A stretch of DNA of 64,000 nucleotides, from NCBI RefSeq assembly GCF_000718015.1, contig NZ_JODY01000002.1:372001-436000 (forward strand), read 5' to 3'. Of the stretch, positions 1-9,103 are shown piece by piece; positions within the stretch are counted from its first letter, which is position 1, and the number at the start of each line of letters is the position of its first letter. Under the pieces are notes generated by a model. That model was not told the DNA's origin. It ran no database searches and saw nothing but the letters and a program-made list of their open reading frames with translations. The stretch is from Streptomyces catenulae. Lineage in GTDB: Bacteria > Actinomycetota > Actinomycetes > Streptomycetales > Streptomycetaceae. Both the position numbers and the translations under genes were made by a program.

Positions 1-15
1 GGAGGAGCACCCGAC

Positions 16-861
16 ATGGACCTCGGCATCGGACTGCCGGTACTGCGCCCCGACCCGGAGCTGTCGCTCGCCGACTGGGCGCGGCACGCCGAATCGCGCG
101 GCTTCACCACCCTCGGCACCACCGACCGGCTCGTCTACGACCAGTACGAGCCGCTGACCGCCCTGGCCGTCGCCGCCGGGGCCACCTCCCGCATCCGGCT
201 GACCACCAGCATCCTGCTGGCCCCGCTGCGCGCCAACCACGCGCTGTTCGCCAAGTCCGCCGCCACCCTCGACCGGCTCTCCGGCGGCCGTCTCGTGCTG
301 GGTCTGGCACCCGGCGCCCGGGAGGACGACTACCGGGCGGGCGGACTGCCCTTCCGGCGCCGCGGCAGGCTGTTCGACGCGCTGCTGGAGACGGCCACCG
401 CACAGTGGCGGGAGACCGACGGCATCGGGCCGCGACCGGCCACCCCCGGCGGTCCCCCGCTGCTGCTGGGCGGTTTCACCGAGGCGGCGCTGCGGCGGAT
501 GGTCACCCACGGCAGCGGCTGGGTGGCCGGGGCCCAGGGCGTCGAGAACTTCCGTGCCCACGCCCCGGGGGTCCGGCAGGCGTGGCAGGCGGCGGGCCGG
601 GCGGGGGCGCCGCGGCTGGTGGGAACGGTCCACTGCGCGCTGGGTCCGGGCGCGGAGCGGCGTCTGCGCACCAGCCTGGAGCGGTACTACACCTCCGGCA
701 CCTTCACCCGGAAGAGCATCGAGGCGGGGCTGTCCTCGCCCGAGGCGGTGGCCCACGAGGTGGCGGCCTACGCCGAGGCGGGCTGCGACGAACTCATCCT
801 CTTCCCGCACGGCGGCGGCCCGGAACAGATCGATCTGCTCGCCGAGGCGGTCGGGTGGTGA
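16..861 (+). CDS. LLM-class flavin-dependent oxidoreductase
   Basis: A 281-residue luciferase-like (bacterial luciferase/F420-dependent reductase superfamily) protein. The N-terminus DLGIGLPVLRPDPELSL, the segment RLTTSILLAPLRANHALFAK and the block LDRLSGGRLVLGLAPG are the usual strand/helix signatures of this TIM-barrel family, which uses FMN or F420 for oxidoreductions or monooxygenations. The ATG is preceded by a strong GGAGGAG ribosome site at the very edge of the window, so nothing can be said about an upstream operon partner. It converges on the amidohydrolase gene and the two are separated by a perfect 11-bp hairpin. The substrate cannot be told from sequence; the family call is firm, the cofactor (FMN versus F420) is open. 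Confidence 0.85.
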   Translation: MDLGIGLPVLRPDPELSLADWARHAESRGFTTLGTTDRLVYDQYEPLTALAVAAGATSRIRLTTSILLAPLRANHALFAKSAATLDRLSGGRLVLGLAPGAREDDYRAGGLPFRRRGRLFDALLETATAQWRETDGIGPRPATPGGPPLLLGGFTEAALRRMVTHGSGWVAGAQGVENFRAHAPGVRQAWQAAGRAGAPRLVGTVHCALGPGAERRLRTSLERYYTSGTFTRKSIEAGLSSPEAVAHEVAAYAEAGCDELILFPHGGGPEQIDLLAEAVGW

Positions 862-866
862 GCCGC

Positions 867-895
867 GGGCGGCGGCCGACGGGAGGCCGCCGCCC
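867..895. terminator. Bidirectional hairpin between convergent genes
   Basis: Perfect 11-bp inverted repeat (gggcggcggcc / ggccgccgccc) with a 7-nt loop, placed in the 49-bp gap between the converging oxidoreductase and amidohydrolase stop codons. No U-tract, as is common for Streptomyces terminators. Confidence 0.7.
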
Positions 896-910
896 CGGCG
901 CGGCCGTGCC

Positions 911-2035
911 TCAGGGGCCGTCGCCCAGCCCGTACAGCCGCCGTGCGTTCTCCGCCGCGATCAGCGCCGCGACGCGGGCGGCGTCCTCGTAGGACCAGGC
1001 GCCGTGGTGGGTCCAGTCGTCGAGGACGGTGCGCAGCGCGGTGCGGAAGACGGCGCTGCCGACGGTGTACAGCTCGGGCAGGCCGTAGGCGTCGGTGGAG
1101 AAGAGGAGCTTGCCGAACGGGGTCAGCTCCAGGAACTCGGCGAGCACCGCGGCGGCCCGGGCGCCGGTGTGGCCGAGGGCGAGGCCGACGTCGGCGTAGA
1201 CGTGCGGGTAGACGGCCGCCAGGTAGGCGGCCTGGCGGTGGTACGGGTAGCAGTGCAGCAGGACGAGCGGGGTGCCGGTGTCGGCGGTGGCCCGGACGAA
1301 GTCGGTGAGCAGCGCCGGATCGGCGTGGTGCAGCCGCAGGTCGGGGTCGCCGAAGCCGGTGTGGATCTGGAGCGGCAGGCCGGTGGCGACGGCGAGTTCG
1401 ACGAGGTGGCGCAGCAGGACCGGGTCGGCGAGCCGGTCCTCACCGGCGGCCAGCCAGCCGCGGGCCGCGGCGTGCACCACGTCCCGGCCCGGCGGGTGGG
1501 CCGCCAGGGCGAGACCGTGGCGGTAGGCGGCGACGGTCTTGAAGGCGACGGCGTGCGCCGCGGCGTCGCGTACCGCGCGGGCCAGCGCGTCGAGGAACTC
1601 CTCGGCGTCGGCGGTCTGCCGGGCGGTGTGTTCGGCGAGGGTCTCCAGGCGGACGATCTCGTGGCCGGTGCCGCCGCCGGACTCCGCGGTCCCGGCGGGT
1701 CCGGTGAGCGGTCCGGGCAGCCCGGTGTCGACGAGGTAGGTGCCGATGCCCGCGGCGGTGAGCAGCAGGCGGCGGGTCTCGTCGGGGCCGAGTTCGGCGC
1801 GGCGGGCGAGGTAGTCGGCGGGCGGGCAGTGCGGCGGCAGGCCGAGGACCGGCGGGCACCAGCGGCGCAGCGCGAAGCCGAGTTGGCTGTCGAGGTAGCT
1901 GGTGCCGGGGGCGGCCGGGCGGTCGGACTCGGTGAGGAGTCCGGCGAACTCCGCCGCGGTCGGCTGGTGGCGGAGCACGCCGTGGCAGTGGTGGTCGACG
2001 AGCGGCGGCAGGCCGTCCCGCGGTGCGGGCGTCAC
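911..2035 (-). CDS. Amidohydrolase (FluG N-domain type)
   Basis: A 374-residue amidohydrolase-superfamily protein. Metal-ligand motifs are visible in order: VDHHCHGV near the N-terminus, PLQIHTGFGDPD, LVLLHCYPYHRQA and LLFSTDAYGLPEL near the C-terminus (the conserved Asp). The GTG chosen overlaps the stop of the upstream glutamine-synthetase-like gene by 4 nt (GTGA), implying translational coupling; a second GTG lies 9 nt further upstream. In fungal FluG the same two folds are fused in one chain, amidohydrolase first and synthetase second, so this pair looks like the split bacterial form. Probable role: hydrolysis of a gamma-glutamyl amide or a related amide handled by its partner. The substrate is not deducible. 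Confidence 0.85.
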   Translation of the reverse strand: MTPAPRDGLPPLVDHHCHGVLRHQPTAAEFAGLLTESDRPAAPGTSYLDSQLGFALRRWCPPVLGLPPHCPPADYLARRAELGPDETRRLLLTAAGIGTYLVDTGLPGPLTGPAGTAESGGGTGHEIVRLETLAEHTARQTADAEEFLDALARAVRDAAAHAVAFKTVAAYRHGLALAAHPPGRDVVHAAARGWLAAGEDRLADPVLLRHLVELAVATGLPLQIHTGFGDPDLRLHHADPALLTDFVRATADTGTPLVLLHCYPYHRQAAYLAAVYPHVYADVGLALGHTGARAAAVLAEFLELTPFGKLLFSTDAYGLPELYTVGSAVFRTALRTVLDDWTHHGAWSYEDAARVAALIAAENARRLYGLGDGP

Positions 2036-3432
2036 CAGCGCCACCGGGTCTCGGCGGCGATCTCCTCGTCGCCCTCGCCCGCGAACCGGGCGGCCTCCGC
2101 GCGGCGGACGGCGAGCACCGCGCCGTGCAGCACCTCGCCCATCGCCTCGCGCAGCGGCGCCGACTTCTCCAGCCGGTCGGCGGAGTCGGTGAGGGTGGTG
2201 GGGAGGCGGACGATGCCGCGGCGGCCACGCTCGCGGACGCCGAGGACGCCCGGGTCGCCGCTGACCGGCTCGGGCAGCACGCTGCCAAAGGCCAGGCCGT
2301 GGAGCCCGGCGGCGAGCACCGCGCCGACGACGAGGTAGGGGTTGGCGGCGGCGTCGAAGGGCTTCAGCTCGGCGTGGCCGCCGTCCGGGTCGTCGGGCGC
2401 CCCGGTGATCAGCCGGAGCGCGGCCTCGCGGTTCTCCACGCCCCAGCACTGGAAGACGCCCGCCCAGTGGGACGGCTGGAGCCGCAGATAGCTGGCGGGC
2501 GAGGGGCAGCCGAGGGCGAGGAGGGCGGGCAGCGCCTCCAGGACGCCGCCGAGGAACGCCGTCGCTTCGGGGGCCAGACCGTGGGCGGCGGCGGGGTCGC
2601 GGTGCAGGGAGCGGCCGTCGCGGTCCAGGCTGAGGTGGAGGTGGCAGCCGTTGCCGACGAGTCCGGCGACGACGGTGGGGGCGAAGGAGGCGCGCAGTCC
2701 GTGGCGGGCGGAGACGGCGCGGACAGTCTCGCGGACGAGGACGACGTCGTCGGCGGCGCGCACCGGGTCCCCGGCGGCGGTGGAGACCTCGAACTGGCCC
2801 GCCGCGTACTCGGGGTGGAGTTGGAGGACGTCGAGGCCCTGGACGGTGAGCGCCTCGGTGATGTCGCGGAGGTAGTCGGAGAGTTCGACGACGCGGGTCA
2901 TGCCGTAGGCGGGTCCGGCGCAGGGGAAGTCGAGCGGGGCGTCCGGGTCGGCGGCGGCCGGGGTGCCGGGCTCGGGGACGCGGGTGACGACCCATTCGGT
3001 CTCGAAGCCCATCCGTACGCCCAGCCCGTGCTCCGCGGCGCGTTCGGTCATCCGGCGGGCGAACTGCCGCTGGCAGGCGGGGTGCGGGGCGCCGAGTTGG
3101 TCGTAGCGGTCGGCGGGCGCCCAGGCCCAGCCGGGCTGGGCGGCGAGCGGGGTGACGCGGTCCAGGTCGGGGAAGAGCCGCAGATCGCCGTCGGGGCCGC
3201 CGATGTGGGGGGATTCGGTGATGGCGTCGTCGGAGGTGAAGACGTCGAAGACCGGGGACATGCCGACGCCGCGGCGGGCGGCCTGCTCCAGGCGGTGTGC
3301 CGGGACGGCTTTGACGCGGGTGATGCCCGCGTTGTCGACCCAGGTCAGAGCGGTGTTGCGGACCCCTTCGGCGTCCAGTCGCGCCGCCAGTTGCCGGTCC
3401 TGTGCCGACTGTTGTGCCGACCGCGATTCCAT
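2032..3432 (-). CDS. Glutamine synthetase-like gamma-glutamyl ligase
   Basis: A 466-residue member of the glutamine synthetase superfamily, type seen in FluG and gamma-glutamylpolyamine/ethanolamide synthetases rather than in ammonium-assimilating GlnA. GS landmarks are present but altered: MGFETEWVV (first Glu of the metal site), LQLHPEYAAGQFEVS, GNGCHLHLSL (GS His box) and ELKPFDAAANPYLVVG. The regulatory adenylylation loop of GlnA is not recognisable. The ATG lies 115 bp from the end of the upstream phosphatase gene and the 3' end overlaps the amidohydrolase start by 4 nt. Expected reaction: ATP-dependent joining of glutamate to an amine. GlnA4-like ethanolamine ligation is one possibility; I cannot distinguish substrates. 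Confidence 0.85.
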   Translation of the reverse strand: MESRSAQQSAQDRQLAARLDAEGVRNTALTWVDNAGITRVKAVPAHRLEQAARRGVGMSPVFDVFTSDDAITESPHIGGPDGDLRLFPDLDRVTPLAAQPGWAWAPADRYDQLGAPHPACQRQFARRMTERAAEHGLGVRMGFETEWVVTRVPEPGTPAAADPDAPLDFPCAGPAYGMTRVVELSDYLRDITEALTVQGLDVLQLHPEYAAGQFEVSTAAGDPVRAADDVVLVRETVRAVSARHGLRASFAPTVVAGLVGNGCHLHLSLDRDGRSLHRDPAAAHGLAPEATAFLGGVLEALPALLALGCPSPASYLRLQPSHWAGVFQCWGVENREAALRLITGAPDDPDGGHAELKPFDAAANPYLVVGAVLAAGLHGLAFGSVLPEPVSGDPGVLGVRERGRRGIVRLPTTLTDSADRLEKSAPLREAMGEVLHGAVLAVRRAEAARFAGEGDEEIAAETRWRW

Positions 3433-3547
3433 GGTGCGTCCTTACCTCGCGCGTGCCGATGTCTCGGCGTCCGGTGTGCCCACGGGGCGCGTCCGCCCGC
3501 GGGGCGGGTCGGCCGCGCGCCCTGCCGGGTGGCCGTCGGGCCCTGGC

Positions 3548-5611
3548 TCAGGGGCAGTTGAACTCGCACCATACGCACTTGCCGCCGCCCCGCGGTTCCA
3601 CTCCCCAGACATCGGCCAGCCGGTCGACGAGGAGCAGACCGCGTCCGGAGACCCCGGCCTCGCCCGGTTCGCGGCGGCGGGGGAGGTTGCTGGACTCGTC
3701 CTCGACCTCCAGCCGCAGCCTTCGTTCGACGCTGTGCGGCATCTCGACGGTGACGGCGCACGAACCCTCGGTGTGCAGCAGGGCGTTGGTGATCAGCTCG
3801 TCGGCGACGAGTTCGATCTCCTCGGAGCGGTCCCCGGCGCCCCAGGCGCGGACGGCGGCGCGGATCATGTGGCGGGCGGCGCTCAGGCCCTCCGGGTCGG
3901 CGGGGGCGATGTGGCGCCGGACGCGTCCGGCGATGTCCTGGTGCGGGTCGCCGAGGCGGCGCAGCAGCAGGAAGGCCATGTCGTCCTCGCCGGGGTCGCG
4001 GTCGGCGAGGTCGCAGAGGCGGTCGGCGAGGCGCTGGACGTCCTGCGGGCCGCGGCGCACCTCGGCGGCCAACGCGCGGATGCCGTCGCCGAGATCGACG
4101 CCCGGCGTCTCGACGAGGCCGTCGGTGCAGAGCAGCAAGGTGTCACCCGGAGCGAGCTGCACCGTGGTGACCGGGTAATCCAGTCGGGTGAATTCGGCGG
4201 AGAGCCCGAGGGGCAGGCCCCCGGCGACGGGCAGCGGGCGGCAGAGCCCTTCGGCGTGCCGCAGCAGCGGGTCGATGTGCCCGGCGCGGACGAAGCGGGC
4301 GGAGCCGGTGCTCAGGTCCGCGTCGACGTAGACGCAGGTGGCGAAGCGGTCGGTGTCCAACTCCTTGAGGAAGGCGGAGGCGCGGGCCATGACGGTGGCG
4401 GGGGCGTGGCCCTCGGCGGCGTAGGCGCGCAGCACGATGCGGAGTTGGCCCATGAGGGCGGCTGCCTGGGTGTCGTGGCCCTGGACGTCGCCGACGACGG
4501 CGGCGACCCGGCCGTGCGGCAGCGGGATGACGTCGTACCAGTCGCCGCCGATGTCGCTGCCGAGGCGGGCCGAGCGGTAGCGGACGGCGATCTGGGCGCC
4601 GGGGACGCCGGGGATGCGGCGCGGCAGCATCGCCTGCTGGAGTCCGGCGGCGAGGTCGTGCTCCTGGTCGTGGAGCATGGCGCGGGCCAGGCTCTGGGCG
4701 ATGCTGGTGCCGAGGGCGACCATCAGGGTGCGTTCCTGCTCGCCGAAGTCCGACTCGCGCTGGAAGAAGATGCCGATGACGCCGATCGGGCGGCCCTGGG
4801 CGATCAGCGGGAGGTAGGCGGCGGAGCCCACGTCGAGGGGTTCGATGGCGGGCCAGATGCGCGGGTAGCACTCCTCGAACTCGGCGCGGCTGCCGACGAA
4901 CCGCGGGGTGAGGGTGCGTACCACCTCGCTCATGGGGAACTCGTCGCCGATCCGGGTGAGCCCCAGCTCCGGGACGAAGCTGCCCGCCTTGCCCTCGGAG
5001 ATCAGCCGGATGCGGCCGGATTCGACCAGTCCGAGGATGACGTTCTCGGCGCGCAGCCGGCTCAGTCCCTGGTCGTCGGCGAGGACGGCGATGACGTCGT
5101 GGACGGTGCGGGCGTGGGCGAGGGCGGCGGTGGTGCGCTGGACGACGTCGGTGTGGCGGCGGCGTTCCTCGTCGACGGCGATCCGTTCGGCGGCGTGGCG
5201 GTACTCCTCCTCGGCGTCGCGGACCACGCCGATGATGCGGAAGGGCCGCCCGGTGTCGTCGCGGCGGATGCTGCCCTGGCTGTGGATCCAGTGGAGCGAG
5301 CCGTCGCGGTGGCGGGCGCGGTAGTAGGCGCCGTAGGAGTCGCTGCCGTCCTTGAGGGCGCGGGAGACGAGGGCGTCAAGGCGGGCCGCCTCGCCGGGCG
5401 GGATGCGGTCGCCGAGGCTGGCGGGCCGGTCGTCGTACGCCTGCGGGGGCATGTCGAAGAGCCGCAGCGCGGGCGGGTCCATGTGCAGCAGCCCCCGGTC
5501 GAGGTCCCAGTCGAATCCGCCCATGCGGTTGAGGGCAAGGGTGAGATCCGGGTGGGCGGGCCAGTCGTCCGGCACCGACACGGTGGGCCGCTGAGCTCCC
5601 CGGTCAGCCAT
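3548..5611 (-). CDS. PAS-GAF-SpoIIE phosphatase with HATPase domain
   Basis: A roughly 687-residue signalling phosphatase. In order: a PAS domain (GFDWDLDRGLLHMDPPALRL, then PFRIIGVVRDAEEEY), a GAF domain (ADDQGLSRLRAENVILGLVE to SIAQSLARAML), a SpoIIE/PP2C domain with metal-binding Asp blocks SDIGGDWYDV and AVVGDVQGHD plus LLLCTDGLVETPG and DPGEDDMAFLLL, and a C-terminal HATPase_c of the anti-sigma-factor type (VADELITNALLHTEG; GRGLLLVDRLADVWG). This layout is typical of Streptomyces regulators of the sigma-B-like partner-switching system. I use the ATG at 5611; a TTG 99 nt upstream is the alternative. Divergent from the XRE/TetR regulator gene, sharing a 190-bp intergenic region. The sensed signal is unknown. 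Confidence 0.9.
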   Translation of the reverse strand: MADRGAQRPTVSVPDDWPAHPDLTLALNRMGGFDWDLDRGLLHMDPPALRLFDMPPQAYDDRPASLGDRIPPGEAARLDALVSRALKDGSDSYGAYYRARHRDGSLHWIHSQGSIRRDDTGRPFRIIGVVRDAEEEYRHAAERIAVDEERRRHTDVVQRTTAALAHARTVHDVIAVLADDQGLSRLRAENVILGLVESGRIRLISEGKAGSFVPELGLTRIGDEFPMSEVVRTLTPRFVGSRAEFEECYPRIWPAIEPLDVGSAAYLPLIAQGRPIGVIGIFFQRESDFGEQERTLMVALGTSIAQSLARAMLHDQEHDLAAGLQQAMLPRRIPGVPGAQIAVRYRSARLGSDIGGDWYDVIPLPHGRVAAVVGDVQGHDTQAAALMGQLRIVLRAYAAEGHAPATVMARASAFLKELDTDRFATCVYVDADLSTGSARFVRAGHIDPLLRHAEGLCRPLPVAGGLPLGLSAEFTRLDYPVTTVQLAPGDTLLLCTDGLVETPGVDLGDGIRALAAEVRRGPQDVQRLADRLCDLADRDPGEDDMAFLLLRRLGDPHQDIAGRVRRHIAPADPEGLSAARHMIRAAVRAWGAGDRSEEIELVADELITNALLHTEGSCAVTVEMPHSVERRLRLEVEDESSNLPRRREPGEAGVSGRGLLLVDRLADVWGVEPRGGGKCVWCEFNCP

Positions 5612-5764
5612 GCGGCCACTGTCCCACACACCCCGGTATGCAGGCTTTTCGACCGTCTCTCCGTCCCCCTGCGCACCACAACTGACTTTCGCATCAGTCA
5701 GTGAGCGCAACGCGAGAAATTCCCTGCTCAGGGTAGGTTTAGAGAAGGAAATCGGCGCTCATCG

Positions 5765-5794
5765 TTGCGATGGTCTCAACGCGGCTGCTACGGT
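5765..5794 (+). promoter_or_regulatory. Promoter for leaderless regulator gene
   Basis: A -35 hexamer TTGCGA (5765-5770) and -10 hexamer TACGGT (5789-5794) are separated by 18 bp. The -10 ends 8 nt before the ATG at 5803 and there is no ribosome site, so the transcript probably starts at or next to the start codon. Confidence 0.6.
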
Positions 5795-5802
5795 CCCGGA
5801 CC

Positions 5803-6663
5803 ATGACGGACGACCCCGCAGCCCGGGTGCCGGATGAGGCCGGGGCGCTCACGGAACGTGTCCGGCAGGCGATCGACGGGCTGGGATGCAGCCGCCGCGA
5901 GGTCGCCCGCCGGATCGTGATGGACCCCTCGAAGCTCTCCCGGTCGCTCAACGGCGGGCGCCGCTTCACCGTCGCCGAGATCGTCCGTATCGCCGACATC
6001 ACCGGCGTCGACGCGGGCCGCCTCCTCGGCCCGGCGCAGCGCCCCGCACCGCCCGCCGCGACCGGTCCGGTGGCGGTGCCGGACGGTGGCCGTCCGCTCC
6101 AGATCGTCCGCGAGACCGTCCGGCTCATCGCCGAGCACGGCTTCCACGGCGTCCGGGTCGCCGACATCGCGGCGGCCTGCGGCACCAGCACCGCGGCCGT
6201 CCATTACCACTTCCCCGGCCGCGACGAGTTGCTGGAGGCGGCGGTGCGCTGGTGCATGGACGAGGACACCGCGCGCCGCGCCGCGGGCCTCGCCACCGCG
6301 GCCGACGCCCGCGGCGAGCTGCTGCACCTGATCGCCCTCCAGACGCCCCGCACCGACCAGCAGCGCCGCCAGTGGCTGGTCTGGCTGGACCTGTGGGCGC
6401 AGGCCGCCCGCTCCACCGCGATCGGCCGCCTCCACGAGCACTACTACCGGCAGTGGCGCACCACCGTCGCCGATGTGCTGCGCCGCGGCATCGACCAGGG
6501 CGTCTTCCGCGACCTGGACCCGGAGTTCACCGCGCTGCGGCTGACCGCGCTGATCGACGGTCTGGCCACCCAGGTCCTGGCCACCGCGCCGGACAGCACC
6601 GGCCCCGACACCATGCACGACGCCCTGCTCGCCTTCGTGGCGAGCGAGGTCACCGCGGACTGA
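5803..6663 (+). CDS. XRE-like/TetR dual-HTH transcriptional regulator
   Basis: A 286-residue regulator with two apparent DNA-binding parts. Residues about 15-70 resemble a Cro/XRE helix-turn-helix ([20 protein letters not shown] followed by [20 protein letters not shown]). After a Pro/Ala linker, residues about 95-145 form a TetR head ([20 protein letters not shown], then [20 protein letters not shown]), and the rest is a TetR-type helical ligand/dimerisation domain. A promoter spaced for leaderless translation supports the ATG at 5803. It lies 71 bp upstream of the carnitine-type operon in the same orientation, so it is the obvious candidate local regulator, with dehydrocarnitine, carnitine or a CoA ester as possible ligand (inference). 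Double-HTH architecture is less common than single-domain TetR proteins. Confidence 0.85.
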   Translation: MTDDPAARVPDEAGALTERVRQAIDGLGCSRREVARRIVMDPSKLSRSLNGGRRFTVAEIVRIADITGVDAGRLLGPAQRPAPPAATGPVAVPDGGRPLQIVRETVRLIAEHGFHGVRVADIAAACGTSTAAVHYHFPGRDELLEAAVRWCMDEDTARRAAGLATAADARGELLHLIALQTPRTDQQRRQWLVWLDLWAQAARSTAIGRLHEHYYRQWRTTVADVLRRGIDQGVFRDLDPEFTALRLTALIDGLATQVLATAPDSTGPDTMHDALLAFVASEVTAD

Positions 6664-6734
6664 GTCCGCCCGTCCCACCGGCCGCCGCCACCCCGGCGGC
6701 GGCCTCCCCCCTGCCCCCTCCGAAGGGAACCCCC

Positions 6735-7622
6735 GTGAACAACGAGGTCATCATCACCTGTGCGCTGACCGGCGCGGGCGACACCGTCGGCCGCTCCCCG
6801 CACGTCCCGGTGACGCCGGAGCAGATCGCCGCCTCCGCCGTCGAGGCGGCCGCGGCGGGCGCCGCCGTCGTCCACATCCACGTCCGCGACCCCGAGACCG
6901 GCGCGCCCTCGCGCGACCCGAAGCTGTACGCGGAGACCGTCGCCCGGATCAAGGACACCGGCACCGACGTCATCATCAACCTCACCGCCGGGATGGGCGG
7001 TGACCTGGTGCTCGACGCCGACCAGCCGCTGGAGAAGGGCGCGCTGCCCGGCACCGACCTGGTCGGTGGCCTGGAGCGGCTGCCGCACGTCGAGGACCTG
7101 CTCCCCGACATCTGCACCCTGGACTGCGGTTCCCTCAACTTCGGCGACAACCTGTACATCTCCACCCCGGAGATGCTGCGCAAGGGCGCCAAGCGCATCC
7201 AGGAGCTGGGTGTGCGGCCGGAGCTGGAGATCTTCGACACCGGTCAGCTGTGGTTCGCCAAGCAGCTGCACGCCGAGGGCCTGCTGGACGACCCGACCGT
7301 CTTCCAGCTCTGCATGGGCATCCCGTGGGGCGCGCCCGCCGACCCGGGCGTCCTCCAGTCGATGGTGAACATGCTGCCCGAGGGCGCGCAGTGGGCCAGC
7401 TTCGCGCTGGGCCGGATGCAGATGCCGTGGGTGGCGCAGTCGATCCTGCTCGGCGGCAACGTCCGCGTCGGTCTGGAGGACAACCTCTACCTGAGCAAGG
7501 GCGTGAAGGCCACCAACGGCCAGCTCGTCGAGCGCGCCGTGCAGGTCACCGAGTTGCTGGGCGCCTCGGTCGCCACGCCCGACCAGGCCCGCGCCCGCCT
7601 CGGCCTCAAGCCCCGCGGCTGA
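6735..7622 (+). CDS. BKACE family beta-keto acid cleavage enzyme (dehydrocarnitine type)
   Basis: A 295-residue BKACE (formerly DUF849, kce-like) protein. Family hallmarks are the N-terminal [14 protein letters not shown], the Zn motif [12 protein letters not shown] (HxH), [15 protein letters not shown] and [18 protein letters not shown] enzymes cleave a beta-keto acid with acetyl-CoA to give acetoacetate and a new acyl-CoA. The two genes that follow, a carnitine-3-dehydrogenase-like enzyme and a hotdog thioesterase, are the known partners of the dehydrocarnitine-cleaving subgroup, so the expected reaction is 3-dehydrocarnitine + acetyl-CoA to betainyl-CoA + acetoacetate. The GTG start follows an AAGGGAA ribosome site. 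The family is firm; the substrate rests on context. Confidence 0.88.
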   Translation: MNNEVIITCALTGAGDTVGRSPHVPVTPEQIAASAVEAAAAGAAVVHIHVRDPETGAPSRDPKLYAETVARIKDTGTDVIINLTAGMGGDLVLDADQPLEKGALPGTDLVGGLERLPHVEDLLPDICTLDCGSLNFGDNLYISTPEMLRKGAKRIQELGVRPELEIFDTGQLWFAKQLHAEGLLDDPTVFQLCMGIPWGAPADPGVLQSMVNMLPEGAQWASFALGRMQMPWVAQSILLGGNVRVGLEDNLYLSKGVKATNGQLVERAVQVTELLGASVATPDQARARLGLKPRG

Positions 7623-7668
7623 CCGCCCTCCCCTCTCCGCCCCTCCCCCGGCACACCTGGAGTTCCCC

Positions 7669-8640
7669 ATGACCACCACTCCGCCCGCCCCCTGCGCCCC
7701 CGAGGACGTCCGCCGCGTCGCCTGTATCGGCGCCGGTGTCATCGGCGGCGGCTGGGTCGCCCACTTCCTCGCCCGCGGCTACGACGTGACCGCCTGGGAC
7801 CCGGCGCCCGACGCCGAGGAGAAGTTGCGCCGTCTGGTCGCCGCCGCCTGGCCCGCGCTGGAGCAGCTGGGCCTGGCCGAGGGCGCCTCGCAGGACCGGC
7901 TGACCGTCACCGCGACGCTCGCCGAGGCCGTCGCCGACGCCCAGTTCGTCCAGGAGAGCGCCCCGGAGAAGCTGGAGCTGAAGCGCTCCCTCCTCGCCGA
8001 GCTGGACGCCGCGACCCCGCCCGGCGTCGTCATCGCCTCGTCGACCTCCGGCTACCCGATGACCGACATGCAGACCGAGGCGGCCGACCCGGGCCGCCTG
8101 GTCGTCGGTCACCCGTTCAACCCGCCGTACCTGATCCCGCTGGTCGAGGTCGTCGGCGGCGAGAGGACCGCCGCGGACGCCGTGGCCTGGTCGTCGCGCT
8201 TCTACGACGTGGCGGGCAAGTCCGTGATCACCATGGACCGCGAGCTGCCCGGCTTCATCGCCAACCGCCTCCAGGAGGCCCTGTGGCGCGAGGCGCTGCA
8301 CATGGTCGCCAACGGTGAGGCGACGGTGAAGGACATCGACGACTCGATCACCGAGGGCCCGGGCCTGCGCTGGGCGTTCATGGGTCCCTGCCTGACCTTC
8401 GCGCTGGCCGGTGGCGAGGGCGGCATGGGCCACATGCTCGACCACTTCGGCCCGTCGCTGAAGTCGCCGTGGACCCGGCTGGAGGCCCCCGAGCTCGACC
8501 GCGAGCTGCGCGACGCGATGGTCGACGGCTGCGAGGAGGCCGCCGGTGAGCGGACCTACGCGGACCTCGTCGCCGAGCGCGACCAGGGCGTCATCGACGT
8601 GCTGCGCGCCACCGGCCGTCTGGGAGGCACCGCCCGATGA
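7669..8640 (+). CDS. L-carnitine dehydrogenase (3-hydroxyacyl-CoA dehydrogenase family)
   Basis: A 323-residue NAD-dependent dehydrogenase. The Rossmann motif CIGAGVIGGGWVAHFLARG is near residue 20. The 3-hydroxyacyl-CoA dehydrogenase core includes ASSTSGYPMTDM and the signature VVGHPFNPPYLIPLVEVVGG, followed by the helical C-domain (ELPGFIANRLQEALWREALH). It sits 46 bp behind the BKACE gene and its stop overlaps the next start by 4 nt (ATGA). Single-domain proteins of this size next to a BKACE gene are typical L-carnitine 3-dehydrogenases, which make dehydrocarnitine. A different 3-hydroxy acid substrate is possible but less likely given both neighbours. Confidence 0.85.
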   Translation: MTTTPPAPCAPEDVRRVACIGAGVIGGGWVAHFLARGYDVTAWDPAPDAEEKLRRLVAAAWPALEQLGLAEGASQDRLTVTATLAEAVADAQFVQESAPEKLELKRSLLAELDAATPPGVVIASSTSGYPMTDMQTEAADPGRLVVGHPFNPPYLIPLVEVVGGERTAADAVAWSSRFYDVAGKSVITMDRELPGFIANRLQEALWREALHMVANGEATVKDIDDSITEGPGLRWAFMGPCLTFALAGGEGGMGHMLDHFGPSLKSPWTRLEAPELDRELRDAMVDGCEEAAGERTYADLVAERDQGVIDVLRATGRLGGTAR

Positions 8641-9095
8641 CGGCCCCGCTCCCCCTCTTCCGGCAGACCGTCCGGGACGAGTGGATCGACTACAACGGCC
8701 ACCTCAGCGAGGCGTACTACGTCCTCGTCTTCGGGTTCGCGACGGACGCGCTGATGGCGGAGACCGGGCTGGACGACGCCTACCGCGCGGAGTCGGGCTG
8801 CTCGCTGTACACGGTCGAGGCGCACGTCCGCTACCTCGACGAGGTGGCCCGCGGTAGCGCGCTGACGGTCCGCACCTCGGTGCTGGGCGTCGACGCGAAG
8901 AAGGTGCGGTTCGCGCACGAGATGTTCGTGGGTGAGCCGGGCGACGCGCCGGTGGCGACGGAGGAGCTGTTCGCGCTCCACGTCGACCAGGGCACGGGCC
9001 GCTCCGCGCCGCTGCCCGAGGCGACGCACCGCAGACTCACCGGCCTGGTGGTGCCCGCACCCGCCTGGGCGGGACGCGGTATCCGCGAGATCTGA
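8637..9095 (+). CDS. Hotdog thioesterase, betainyl-CoA type
   Basis: A 152-residue 4-hydroxybenzoyl-CoA-thioesterase-like hotdog protein. The N-terminal DEWIDYNGHLSEAYYVLVFG carries the conserved DxNGH block of the family, followed by the helix/sheet core (YTVEAHVRYLDEVARGSALT). The start overlaps the dehydrogenase stop (ATGA). As third gene of the operon it should release glycine betaine from betainyl-CoA, completing L-carnitine to glycine betaine plus acetoacetate. Betaine is a compatible solute and methyl donor. No carnitine transporter is present in the window, so uptake must be encoded elsewhere. An 18-bp hairpin follows directly. Confidence 0.82.
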   Translation: MTAPLPLFRQTVRDEWIDYNGHLSEAYYVLVFGFATDALMAETGLDDAYRAESGCSLYTVEAHVRYLDEVARGSALTVRTSVLGVDAKKVRFAHEMFVGEPGDAPVATEELFALHVDQGTGRSAPLPEATHRRLTGLVVPAPAWAGRGIREI

Positions 9096-9103
9096 CGTAC
9101 CGG

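Noticed and set aside
911..2995. A 694-codon minus-strand frame that could be read as a fused FluG-like protein
   Set aside because: Its N-terminal 320 codons are out-of-frame shadow of the synthetase gene; only the part after the GTG at 2035 is amidohydrolase. The two proteins are separate with a 4-nt overlap.
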